This document shows positions 25,041 to 36,274 of a stretch of 64,000 nt of DNA, piece by piece. The number at the start of each line of letters is the position of its first letter. Within the stretch, counting starts at the first letter, position 1. The notes under the pieces were generated by a model, which ran no database searches, was not told where the DNA came from, and was given only the letters and a program-made list of their open reading frames with translations. A program made the translations under genes and the position numbers. Source of the DNA: Silene conica (Eukaryota; Streptophyta; Magnoliopsida; Caryophyllales; Caryophyllaceae); NCBI GenBank assembly GCA_029255685.2, contig CM055313.2:24839079-24903078 (forward strand), written 5' to 3'.

Positions 25041-26637
25041 TTAAAATGGTGCAAGAGGGGTGGATGATGACTGAGCAACACTTGATTGAGATGGCTGGCT
25101 GCTTCTTGTGGCAGTTTCGGGTGGGAATTGTGCTGCATAAGCTGCCTTTGTTGCCTTCCTTCTTTCCGCTTTTTCTCTTACTTGTTTGGACCATGCAGAA
25201 GTGCCTAATGGCCTACCACCCGGTTGTGTTGGCTGCTTTGGTGGAGCTGGAGGATTTGTGCAAGTTCTCTTGTAATGCCCAAGCTGCCCACACTTGCCAC
25301 ACTTGTTCATCTTTTTCACCCTTTTCACTGTCCTTCTCTCTTTGTCTTCCCCAACCTCCTTTCTCCTCTTCTTACTTGATGGTCTACCGGGCATTCTTCT
25401 TGCTGGTGGAGGTAAGGGCTCAGGCAGACCAGTCTTCTCCCATTGCTTTACACTTGGCATTGGGCAGATTACAGGTTCATATGCCAATTGATATGTCTCT
25501 TTGCTGTAAGCATCATGTACATAGTCTTCTACTACTAACCTTTTACTAACAATGCATGACACAGCATGGACACATGGAAGCCCACTCAATTGCCAATGTT
25601 TACAATCACATGTCCTTTCCTCAAGATTCACACCCCACCCTTCTCCATGGCAAGTCACCTCAAACTTTGTCGCATTAGCTTGAATTGTTTTACAGAATCT
25701 CGCCTGATCTATAGCCCATTTAATGTACTTATTTGCATATGGCATATGCCTGTCTTCATATTTTGTCACTCCCTCCCTTTTTTCAAAATTTCGTTTCATG
25801 ACATACCTCCGCATCCACTCCATGTGGGTGAGAATAGGTTTGTCCCTAACCTCTTTCAACACTGCATTAAAACTCTCGCATATATTATTCACCAACATAT
25901 TTGACTTACATTCTATATCAAAGGCATGTCTTGACCAATGCCTTTCAGGGATTGAGTTCAAATATGCAAATGCTTCAGCTGACAGTGACTTTAACCCCTC
26001 CATTTCAGTAGTGAACTCAGCCTGCAAAACAAAATATGTTAATATAAACAGATGTATATAGATACTGTTGAGTATAAAATGATGAATTAAATTGATAAAT
26101 ATGAAGTGGTACCTTTGTTGTTGCTCTAGCTGCCCTCCAGAACCCGTCTTTATAAACCTGACCACTGAACTGCAGCTTAAAATTTGCCCATATGTGTCTA
26201 ACACAATACCTAATATTTGCTTTTGGGACAACCCTACTCATAGCTTCTATTAGTCCCTTTTGTCTATCAGACATAAACGTTAGGCCTTTTCCTTCCTCTT
26301 TGCCTAGGTCACCAATCAACAATTCTAAAAACCAAGTCCAACTGTCAGTATTCTCTACCTCCACTACAGCCCAAGCTATTGGGAATATGTTATTGTTGCC
26401 ATCCTTGCCAACTGCTACTAAACACATTCCAGGGTATGGCCCTTTCAAGTGGCAGCCATCCACTCCCAAAATTGATCTACAACCTCTAATGAAGCCAACC
26501 TTTAAAGGTTGCAAGCATATATACATTCTTCTGAAAGTCACAGGAGGTCTCTCAATCCCATCACACACGACAATTGTTGTACTACCATTATTGTACTGTC
26601 TAATGGCTGAAGCATAATCCCAGGACCTTGCCTCCAA
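25041..26637 (-). CDS. MuDR-type transposase, catalytic and C-terminal part (exons 26637-26113 and 26021-25041)
   Basis: Would cut and join MULE ends. The MULE DDE domain is recognisable: first Asp in GVDGCHLKGPYPG, second in MSDRQKGLIEAM, and a likely third acid in NNICESFN. A C2-H2-like motif (CVRHIW) follows the second Asp. A 91-base intron (26022-26112, GTACC to GCAG) joins ARATK to AEFTTEM in frame. After it come a SWIM zinc finger (CDCKHWQLSGLPCVH) and a CCHC knuckle (CGKCGQLGHYKRTC). The frame has no proper start: it opens out of frame with the upstream N-terminal ORF, and the DNA-binding domain that normally precedes the DDE domain is missing. Probably a broken gene. Confidence 0.85.
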
Positions 26638-27733
26638 GTGCAGCTAAACTGTTTTCAACTACATCAAGGAAATTTTCATGCTCATCAACTCCAAACAAAT
26701 CGGGGTTGTCAACCTTATCCTCATCACCCTCTTCAACTGGGCTTAAATAACCTGTGTCACTTAAATCAGAGTCAGTGAGCTCTGCATCTGTCTCCTCAAC
26801 CACAAATCTGATCCTTTTCTTCTTGGAGTTCTGTTTACCAGCTTCCTTCTTCCCGTTCTCAACCTTACCTTTCCCTTTTTCAATCTCAGTATTCCTCTTC
26901 CTTGATTTGTTGCTCACTAAATTACTTTTTTCTTTCCCTTTTGTATCCACAGCTAACACTACATTCTTCAAATTTCTCTTACCGGTTCTAGCCAACTCTG
27001 TAAACTCATGACCACATGTCTCTTTCTCCTCTAAATTCACAGTTATAGCTTCAACCACCTCATTTTCCCTTATCTCTAAACCAACCTTAGACAGATTCTT
27101 AGCACAGTTCACTTGTCTGCTTGTCAATAACTTTTTAGGTCTTCCCGGTGGGGGTGGTGTAAATAGACAACCAGGCTGAAGTATCACAGATTGTGAAACG
27201 GTATCTTTGTGAGATTTGTTTGTTGTTGAAATAGAGGCCAATTTTTGTGTTATTACAGCTGTTTTAGTTGCTTTCTTTTTTGGATCTGGGTTTAAAGTAA
27301 GGGTTGGGCTATTTTCCCAAGACTTTTGAAATGAAGCTCTATAAGACATATCATTAAGTGGCTCAATAAATTGTGGGTTCAAATTTTTACAGGCTCTTAG
27401 GTTGGGTTTTTTTTCAACTGGACTAATAGATGTTGCTGTTACAGAAAAGCCCATAGTAGCTGTACTCGTCTTTGGTGAGATTTCAGTGAAAGTGGAAGAT
27501 GATGACACATGACCAAATGGGTTTGTGATATAAAGGCTTGCTACATTCATCTGGTCCACTCCCTTTATTAATTGCACAACATCATACTCAGACACTACTA
27601 AAGACCTTCCATCAGTGAGAGTTTTTCCAGGCCTCTTAAACCACAACTCAAATTGATCATTACCCACCAGCTTTTCACCAAGAGCCCTCAAAAACGGTAC
27701 AGTGATTTTATCGCTCCAAACACCACATAGCAT
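26600..27733 (-). pseudogene. MuDR-type transposase N-terminal part, frameshifted from the rest
   Basis: 377-aa frame. The start resembles the PB1-like N-terminus of plant MULE transposases (GGVHMLCGVWSDKITVPF), followed by a long low-complexity Lys/Ser/Glu-rich linker and an acidic segment (SDLSDTGYLSPVEEGDED). It ends at a stop 16 residues after the frame of the catalytic part begins. Similarity to MULE protein also extends a short way upstream, to about 27830, in a shifted frame, with an ATG at about 27843. Compared with complete relatives, the Mut-type DNA-binding domain between the acidic segment and the DDE domain seems deleted. Confidence 0.7.
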
Positions 27734-28427
27734 ATGAACTCCACCATGATCCTTCTTAATTACAAACTCAGTTTTCCCGTTCTTACCTCAAAATGACCAC
27801 CATAGTTTACTCTAATATCAACTAGAAAGGATAATGATGACATTCCTATAATTTAAATGCAAACAGTAAACATTTAGTGATACCAATTGAAGCAAATAAA
27901 CTTTAATCATTAAGCAAACCAAAATTTCAACATGGATAATTGATGAATATAATTAAAAATTCAACATTAGACATACTGAGTTGGATTATTAATACCAAAA
28001 ATTCAACATTAACAATAATTCCTAATTATTAACCCTAAAAATTCAAGATCAACGAATTTCAGAAAAAAATTCGGGTAGATTCAAACCTGCGTAACGTTGT
28101 TCTTGATGTAGCAACAGCGAAATGAATGATTTGGTGTGCTGATTAAATGAAGATAATTTGGGGCAAGTGATTCTAATTAGAATTAGAGTTTACAGTAAAG
28201 AGGGAATTTGACAGTAAGAAATGAAGTTAGAAAGGGTGAATAAGAATTACAAAGGGGATATAATAACTGAAGGGTATATCGGTCCATTCACCTCAAAATC
28301 CACCTGAGAACGACACTGGTATCATTTTTTATAAAAACGCAGTTCAAAGGTAGTAAGTTTTAAAAAAAAATTTAAAAGGGAGTAATTTTTAAAAAGTTGT
28401 ATATAAAAGGTAGTTTTTGATAATTTA

Positions 28428-28430
<3 letters not shown>

Positions 28431-28498
<68 letters not shown>
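28431..28498. repeat. (TA)34 tract
   Basis: Right flank of the MULE and end of the element row. Confidence 0.95.
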
Positions 28499-28500
<2 letters not shown>

Positions 28501-28578
28501 CCTTAACACTTATTTTCTTTCGCAAGAAACACCAGCCTTATTCCATATGAAACCGAAAAACTAAAAAACGAATGCACC

Positions 28579-29269
28579 ATGTCGGAAATGCCACCCGACA
28601 AATCAACTGTAGCGATACAAAGTTCCCTTTACGGGACATACCTAACAGCATGTCCGGACCACAAATCCGTAACCCTAATCAAGGTAAACGATCCAAATAA
28701 ATTACCTAAAAATTGTCTATGGACAATAAGTCGTTCAGAATGGATTTTCGGTTACCCAGTCAGGACACTTAAGTTCATAAGTTGTTTCGGACGACAACTC
28801 ACCATGAAAGGTCTTTTCTGGAAAGAGGTATGCCAGGAACACTATATTACGGGCTATATAAGGTACGGCACTGCGAATTGGGCATATGATCAGTTCGGAA
28901 CTAACGACCCGAATGACGGATACCGGCTCATGCCTTCGTTAACCGGGTTATTTATGTGTGCTAAGGAAAATGGTGAATTATCTATCGATTACAACCCGTT
29001 TTATCTTTGTACCGAACCAGAGGCCGGAGGCGTATTGGAAAATACATCACGTATTAAACTGCGATGTGGAAGCGGAATACGTTCCGCTCCCTGCTACACC
29101 TCCGGACATGAAATCATGCAACGACAAGGAGGAGCGCGAACGCCGCGCTGTAATGATAAACGTGTATAACAATCCTATGGCTATCAATTCGGGAGGGAAC
29201 GTTAATAATGGTCGTGGCGAACAACATAACGGAGATGTTATAGCCGCGAATACTAAGAAATTGTATTAG
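28579..29269 (+). CDS. Unrecognised protein, probably frameshifted host gene
   Basis: An ATG at 28579 opens a 196-aa frame with mixed, protein-like composition, rich in aromatic residues and Cys, including SLYGTYLTACPDHKSVTLIK and a Trp-containing segment SRSEWIFGYP. I do not recognise the family; the spacing of short beta-like motifs would suit a beta-trefoil or lectin-like fold, which is speculation. Near 29063 the better protein signal moves to another frame (28958-29269), ending in an Asn-rich tail. Removing one C there would join both into about 230 residues. So this is either a pseudogene, a lineage-specific mutation or a base error. It has no TIRs, LTRs or repeat context, and it is the only candidate host gene in the window outside transposons. 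Confidence 0.5.
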
Positions 29270-29437
29270 TAAACTACCCACATTCCCATAATCTCGTCTA
29301 AATTAGTTGCTAAAGTCGGAAAAGGTGGTACTTATCATGATTCGTGAACTTGGTTTATTTTCCATTAGTATCAAAATGTCGTCTGTAATTTGCTGCCGTT
29401 TTTCCTTGGTTTTTGTTGCCGTGGATGTTTTTATTTA

Positions 29438-29457
29438 ATAATAATAATAATAATAAT
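29438..29457. repeat. (AAT)n microsatellite
   Basis: About seven AAT/ATA triplets. Confidence 0.85.
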
Positions 29458-29468
29458 CATCCAATAAA

Positions 29469-29879
29469 AAGTAAATTAGAATTTACTCTATTTTTAAATC
29501 AAAATTTTTAAAATTATTCCCTTTTTGAACTTTTTTTCTAAAATTACTCCTTAAGTTGCATTTTTTGCTAAAATTACTCCCTCAAATTACATTTTTTCCT
29601 AAAATGGCTTCGAAAAAACCGATTTGAGTTGATTTATTTCCTCTATTTTTAAAACCCCTTTCATTTGTCTACATATTTATACCTTCCAAAGTATAGATTT
29701 AATAAGCCACAAATGGAATATGTTCAAAAGTAGACGAAATAAGTCACTAAAAGTGGAGTTTGGAGCAAGTTTAGTAAAACATGCAACTTAAGGGACTAAT
29801 TTTAGGAAAAGATTTCAAAAGAGGGTGATTTTAAAACAAAATTATTTTAAAAAGGAGTAAAATCTACTAATTTACTCTA
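29469..29879. mobile_element. MULE-type MITE
   Basis: About 410 bases with imperfect inverted arms starting AGTAAATTAG. Both arms contain TTAAGTTGCAT with nearby TAAAATTA. The outer bases resemble those of the autonomous MULE (GAGTAAATT), but the inner arms differ. No ORF. Confidence 0.65.
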
Positions 29880-29977
29880 CAATAAATGACATTGATAAAA
29901 AAATAGTCGAAAATACAAGGTAATACTGTATAAAATATTTTTCTGCTTTATATACATTGATTTGTTCATAGTTCATA

Positions 29978-30273
29978 CTCTCTCCTATTCAAGAAACTGT
30001 CCCATTGTCTATTTTTCATTTATTCACAATAATGTCTCATTGTCCATTTTTTGTAAATGTTTACACTTATTTTAATCACTTTAACTCACAACAATACCTC
30101 ACCTTACCCCACAACATTACTTATTTTAATCAGCTCTACTCACAATAATAATCATTGATACCTTCCCTCTCTCCAATCTTCCTACCCACACTCATTACTT
30201 TACAATAAACAATTGATTTCATTAATATTTGTGTCAAACACACAATGAGACATTTATCGTGAATAAGAGGGAG
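29978..30273. mobile_element. Stowaway-like MITE
   Basis: Inverted ends CTCTCTCCTATTCA and, from the right, CTCCCTCTTATTCACG, with TA on both outer sides (29976-29977 and 30274-30275). ACAATGAGACA-type motifs lie inside both arms. Size and TA duplication fit the Tc1/Mariner-related Stowaway group. No ORF. Confidence 0.7.
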
Positions 30274-30275
30274 TA

Positions 30276-30952
30276 CATTATACTACGATTACATTACTCT
30301 AAAAAATAATTCACACATTACAATTTTTTCTAACCATATAATCCTCATCAACTTCATCTTCACCATCAGTATCATTCTAGACAACAAATCCATGACCTCG
30401 TCAAATGTTTTTGATTATGTTGTTTCGTACCTTATACATGACCTTCTTCCCCTTTTTTTTATCATTTATGCTTGAATTATGGTGAGCGTGTGGTAAAACC
30501 CTAATAATTGTGGTATTAATGAGGTAGTGAATTATGGTATAATTATTGAGTTTTTTTCAAATAACGTGTATCGAATAATTAAAGCGAAATGTTTTATATC
30601 GGTCGTTAAAAACAATACACCGTATATTGCTTTTCTAAATTGAGTTTATATAAATTGAACTGAATTTATAGGATCTGAATTGAACTTATAGGAATTGAAC
30701 TTAACTTAACTTATAAGATCTAATTTGAACTGAACTTATAGCAACTGAAACTGAAGTTATAGGGTCTGAACTGTACTGAACTTAACTTAACTTATAAAAT
30801 TGGAACTGAACTTATATTAAATGACTTTAAATTCAGAAGAACATATCCTTAATACCTTAGAAGTGGGCATTGCTTAAGCTTCCGAGTTTTACTTGGAGAC
30901 GGTTAAAGGTCTAAACGTGGGGTGGTTGCTACGTCATATACATTTAGCATTA
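30276..30952. other. Intergenic, no gene seen
   Basis: AT-rich. At 30650-30820 a loose repeat of ACTGAACTTATAGG occurs about eight times. Nothing else is supported. Confidence 0.6.
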
Positions 30953-33469
30953 CTAGTGTGTAACCCGTGCATAAATGCACGGGTATAATATGAATCTATG
31001 TATACAAAATTATGTAGGTGACAGTTTTAACTCAAAAATATAAATATTTTGTATAAATATTGAAATGTTTAAATAAGTGAATATATATGTATAAAATCAA
31101 TAAATAGTTTAAAAATAGATGTTCATTCTTGCACCTTAAATATTGATTGAAGACAAAACAAACGTAAAGATAATAAAAGTCCTTGGGAAAATCAAAGGAG
31201 GAAGACGACACGGGTAATCTCATCGTTAATGTGAAAAAGTACAATATTACGTTATACCTGAATGACTCCCATACACCATGATGTAAGAGGTCGGAGATAC
31301 TCAATTTTACAATTGCATTAACAACACATAGAGATTGTTTCCGAATGATAATCCGGAAATAAAAACAGAGATGATTCAAATCATTATTCCTTCATCGTAA
31401 GAAAAATCTCGTTTAAAATAGTCATTTTTCTATATTCCGTCCAAAATCAAATAATTAATGAGACTGACTCCATCAAGTACAACAATATCAAACATACTAT
31501 TGCAATTCTAAATATAAATATCAACGGAAGGTTGTAAAGGTTGTATGATACAGGCCCACACCGAGTACTAAAATCAAAGAATTAAAGAGCTCATTTTAAT
31601 CACGCCATATCCAATCTCCTTGCATTTGTGCCTTCAAATTGAAATTGAACTTTGACACCCTTCGTTGTTTCCCTGGAATGCAAACACCAAATGTTAATAT
31701 AGTGTAACGTTCATACTTTCTAATTGTGAGATCATTTGCATTTTCAACAGTGCTTATGCAGTAGCATATTCTGGAAAGTTCTAGGGTTTATTAGATTTCA
31801 AATAATTTGTTAAGTCTCATTTAATGTGTCCTAGGAAATCTAAGTTGCACCAAGGCGAGATTTGATTAGTGTCTCATCCATGGAGCATCTTAGGCGCACT
31901 CGAGGCGCGCCTTTACAAACTAAGACGGAGTATACAAAATTCGAGCCCTCCAATATGTTTTCCATACGTTGATCACTAGCCCAATGACAATGTATTAACT
32001 AATTTGGCAAGGTGAAACAAATTAAAATATACGGAGTAATAAAATTTAGTACACATTATTCCGTCTAATTCCTTGGAATTGACCTATTTGTTCAAAATCC
32101 ACATCAGAAATTTTGAAAAAATGGAATGATTTAGAGTCGGAGGGTGTATGCCGTAAAATAGTAGTCTCAAAATGATTAAATTAAATTAAAAATGAGGATT
32201 TCCTAATTTGGTAGTCGTATAATTGATAGTAACATAACCATAATTTTACAACCAATACTTATAGATATATTGCGCAGACAATCGCACACTGGACACTCGG
32301 ACATAGGTATGACACTTGGATACTAAAATATATACCAAAAACATGATATTTTTTTATATAATAGTCAAATCCAACACCTGGACACGTATTCGTGTAGGAT
32401 ACACAAATCACTTACTTCGTATTCATCTATAAGAACGGTCTAACCCAAGTTACCTACCTAAAACTTTCATTATCGTCCTCCTCAAGACTTCAATAGCCAA
32501 CTTTATTTTTAAGGCTTTATTCTGTTAAAGCTGTTAGCGGCTACTACTAAGCAAATTAAAAATTGTGAAAACTCTCAACTCCTTCCTCTAAAGCTTAGTA
32601 GTTTGGAGCTAACTTATTATAAGATGTTGCTAGAGTTGTAGGGTTTATTAGATGAGTTATTTATGCAAGGTGAAACTAACTGTAATAATGACCTTATAAG
32701 AGGGTCAAATGTTGGTATAACTGAATATGAACAATTGAACACTACAAATTCAACAACTGAAAAACTAAATGTTAAAGAAGATAAAAAATGTTAAGAAATC
32801 AAAAAGAGATGGTAATGCACTAATCGAACTTGTGCATAGAATCTTTATACTCCTCTGCAAACATTAATCTCGGATCACTCCAACTATAATTTTTGGATTA
32901 AAAAACAAACAAAGACCCCTAATTTTCGATATTCAATCATTTCATAATCAACTAAGTTAAACATCTTTAGACTTCACCTTAAATCATAAGCAAACACAAC
33001 CGAAATAAGAAACAATACCAAATAATAATGCTGCCATCTTGATTTTCTTTGGAAATAGACCTGCCACCATTAATCAAAGTTTATTTCTTAATTAGTTAAT
33101 TTGGAGAATTGCATAGTCTAATAATTGATTAAGTCTTTTTGATGTCTTAGTTCAGTGGTGAAGACGGAGCTATCCTGGACAATAGGTCCTAGGTTCGATT
33201 CTCCCTCCCCTCTATTGTAATGCGACCAAGTGCATGCTTCGTTGAACCAACAAAAAATAATTGAGCCTTTTTCACGCTAAAAACCCTCATTTTCGCAAAT
33301 TAAATCGCTTACCATTAATCGAATCTGCCATCGTCAAACTAAGTAAGTTAAGTTAATCCCCAAATTAGATCACATCTACAAAAACAACGTATAACCTAAA
33401 ACGACTCCGACGAAGAAAAATGACAGAAAAAAAAAGAATTACCGGGTAATTAAAAGACTATAGTAGAGA
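30953..33469 (-). mobile_element. Non-autonomous Helitron candidate
   Basis: On the minus strand the element starts A|TCTCTACTATAG (33469), close to the plant Helitron 5' consensus. It ends with a perfect 9-bp hairpin (ACCCGTGCA/TGCACGGGT, 30963-30971 with 30976-30984), six bases, then CTAG|T at 30953. The host dinucleotide is A|T, as expected for Helitrons. No Rep/helicase coding is present in the 2.5 kb interior. A short minus-strand open stretch near 31605-31690 (IPGKQRRVSKFNFNLKAQ, then MQGDWIWRD and stop) may be a captured 3' exon of unknown origin. One SINE-like unit sits inside. Confidence 0.6.
33141..33262 (+). mobile_element. tRNA-derived SINE-like unit 1
   Basis: Pol III A box TAGTTCAGTGG (33148-33158) and B box GGTTCGATTCTCC (33192-33204) are 33 bases apart, as in tRNA-derived SINE heads. 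It starts GATGTCTTAG like the second copy. The 3' end is not clear. It is not a tRNA gene: no cloverleaf is evident. Confidence 0.6.
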
Positions 33470-34450
33470 TAATATGAAAACTATCACAAATTATTCGATA
33501 TTTCGTAGAGATGGCTAAATATAACAACAACTCATTATTTTCAAAAATCCTCTTTTAATAAATGATGTTCAAAAGTAATTAAATTGTTTGTAAATAATAC
33601 AAAATTTTGACGTGCCATATAGAATTTGTGTTTAAAATATTTATAATATTTTGCCAATAGCCAATAACATTACAAATATAGAAAATTGTCTTTATAAACT
33701 ACATTTATTAATATATTACATTTATTAGTTGTATTTCTCCAGTATAAAATTTCCAAACCCTTATTACGGGTAACCTAAAAAATACGGAGTAGTATAAAGT
33801 CGGTCATGTTTCAATAGTAACATAAAGTCGACAACACCTAAAAATGTTGACTCTTATATGACAATTGAGAGTTGAGACGGAGTCATCTTTGTTCTGGGAA
33901 GAAATATTCGTCTCAATTTACCTCTTGCGACGGATGTTTAGGACCAGCGTTACTTTTGCAACAAAACTAAATGACGTTTTCGACAGACATTTATGTCATG
34001 TTGACCTTTGTTTTGTGTACTATAGTGTTAAAGCAATTTATAATATCTCACATATGCTAAAAAACATTACAAATATTGAATATTTTCTTCCATTACATTA
34101 ATAGTTATATTACATCTATCAAATTGTTTTCTTTCACCTTAAATTTTCGGACCCTTCCTACACGTGACCCAAAAAATAGTTTCATAAACTCGATCATGTC
34201 TAAAAACATGTCGTGATTAATAATAGTTAAGAAAACTATTATATGATAATTATTAAAAAAAATATGGTTGGATATTAAATGCTTTGCAAAACTCTGGTAT
34301 TTATGTAAAAATTAAAAGTATAAGTTGATAAAAATATAGAGTACTACTTTTACAGTTTAGCAAAAATTCAAGAAATTAAGATGGCGAGAAGATCGAGAAA
34401 AATGGAAAATAGTGTGGACGGAGTAACTTTTACAAATTAGAGAGGGTGAT
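33470..34450. other. Intergenic, no gene seen
   Basis: AT-rich. The 78-aa ORF at 33865-34101 has no recognisable features and is not supported. Confidence 0.5.
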
Positions 34451-34456
34451 ATCGAA

Positions 34457-34580
34457 GATGTCTTAGTCTAGTGGTTAAGACGGAGGTATAGTTGACAGTA
34501 GGTCCCAGGATCGAATCCCACTAGGGGTAGTGGATGATTCGGTAGTTTTTGTTTTAAGTATTTATTGTGTACATAATCTG
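34457..34580 (+). mobile_element. tRNA-derived SINE-like unit 2
   Basis: Same head as unit 1: GATGTCTTAG, A box TAGTCTAGTGG (34464-34474), and B box GGATCGAATCCC (34508-34519). The similarity between units continues between the boxes (AAGACGGAG, GTAGGTCC/ATAGGTCC). It lies outside the Helitron. Confidence 0.6.
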
Positions 34581-34869
34581 TATTTTATACGTTCGATCGA
34601 TATGAGCGCGACACATCACCATTTTACTCTAAAATAGCGGTTACCGGCTGTTGCTTTAATATATTAAATGATGTATGACTGTCGATTTAGGAGGACCTGA
34701 AAGGAGAATAGCTTGTCATTGTTACATTCACCTATAGTTGTTTTTCTTTTTTTATCTTGATAATCTAATATTTTACGATGACTCTTACATATTTAAATAT
34801 GCAAACAATCAAATAAAATATTATACTTGACCTTTTTAAAATTGATATTACCGTCCTTAACAAAAATTT

Positions 34870-35250
34870 GTGATTGAAAAAAACACACAATAATGCAAGC
34901 CATAATCAATTAATCATAATACCAATTATCCTTATTATTATATTTATTATTATTAATAATATTATATTTTTCATTAATTATATTGTTATGCGGATTATTA
35001 TTTTATTAAAATTATTTATTACACGTAATTTATTATTACTATTTTAATATTTTCAGTATTTTTTAATTATTATTAATATTATTGTAGAGTTATCATTGTT
35101 ATTAAGTTTTTTGTTTCTTATATGTATAGTTTAGTTAAGTTTAATTTAGTTTAGTATAGTATAGTTTATTTTAGTTTAATTCAATTAATTTCAAATTTAT
35201 TCATCAATTTAGTTCGATATAGTTTAGTACAGTAAAGTCAAATCAGTTTT
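34870..35250. repeat. AT-rich low-complexity DNA with TAGTT repeats
   Basis: TTATTA-type repeats at 34920-35100, then a run of TAGTTTAG/TAGTATAG pentamers at 35125-35240. No gene. Confidence 0.7.
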
Positions 35251-36274
35251 AGTGCCAAAGAACAAAACTTAAATGTAGGAAAGTAAGGACATACCTTTAT
35301 GCGGAAGCGATCGGATCGTTGTGTTCGCTAACTTCCCACTACCGTATATCATACCTTCGGCGGCTACTAGAGTTCCGGAATAAGTTCACACCCCAAATCC
35401 CAAGTCCCATATTGATGGTGGACTTAGCCTCTAGAGATTGTATATTTTACGTGTGTATTATGTGTTGTATAAGATGAACATGATAATTACACAAACCACA
35501 TATATTTTATCTTATTTATAATCACCTCACATAGAGGAGTTACAAGAAGATTAGAGAAGCACCATAAACACCCATTAAGTCACACAATAATGGGTAGATT
35601 AATATGGTGATAAATAGAATAATAAACAACCAAATTGATTGTGGCCGTTATTAAAATCCTATTAAATAAAATACTCCCACTCGGCCACTAGCCATGTTAA
35701 TATTGTTGTTTAGTCACATAAACTAAGCAACACCTTACTTGGTCACAAAGCCAAATTAATACTCCCACTTGGTCACACAACCAAGTTTATGATAACACAA
35801 CTCCAATATAAACAATCTCTTAGGTTTCATACGGAAAATGGGGTAGTGTGCGACCATAAAGTAACAAAGGAGCGTTATATTAAGTTACCATCAAAAACTA
35901 ACATAACACTTTCACATTATCGGTACCCCAAATCATCCAAACATCACCGTTAGCAAACATAGTCCCTGTTTTCTATCATAATCATTTAGTTATATACACA
36001 ATATAACCCCTGGCCAGGAAATTATGGTGAAGTTGAATTGATCATTCCTCAGACACTAATAATAATCCATCTCAACTTAACTGCTTTCCTAACATGATCC
36101 GTTGAACCTTAATCTTTTAGACCCTTAAAATTCATATTAAAGTAGCAACATCAAGAATTAACTTCATATCATAGCTCCAAGTCAAAGGGCACCAAACAAA
36201 ATTGAACAACACAGTCCATAGGATCACACAGTGATAAAGTAGGGAATCATTGTCATTCCTAACAGTCGACTTAC
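35251..36274. other. Unclassified intergenic DNA
   Basis: More balanced composition than its left neighbour. It contains two CTCCCACTNGGNCAC motifs (near 35690 and 35765) and reads like the non-coding interior of an old copia element, but no LTR or ORF supports that. Confidence 0.35.

Larger units (their letters stand above)
23838..28430 (-). mobile_element. Mutator-like element (MULE) with transposase gene
   Basis: Terminal inverted repeats of about 95 bases (23838-23932 and 28338-28430) are nearly perfect and begin GAGTAAATTATC. Nine-base flanks ATATATATA on both sides fit the MULE target duplication, though they cannot be told from the microsatellite itself. A MuDR-type transposase gene runs on the minus strand. 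The sequence between the left TIR and the gene (23940-25040) and between the gene and the right TIR (27840-28330) shows no other gene. Near-identical TIRs suggest recent movement. Confidence 0.9.

Noticed and set aside
25046..26617. Plus-strand ORFs across the MULE transposase
   Set aside because: Antisense to a clear transposase with DDE, SWIM and CCHC motifs.
30953..30990. Intrinsic-terminator-like hairpin
   Set aside because: The perfect hairpin is followed by CTAG|T in the right orientation for a Helitron end. A bacterial terminator makes no sense in this context.
33141..33262. Functional tRNA gene
   Set aside because: A and B boxes are present, but no cloverleaf with an anticodon stem can be drawn. 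A SINE head fits better.
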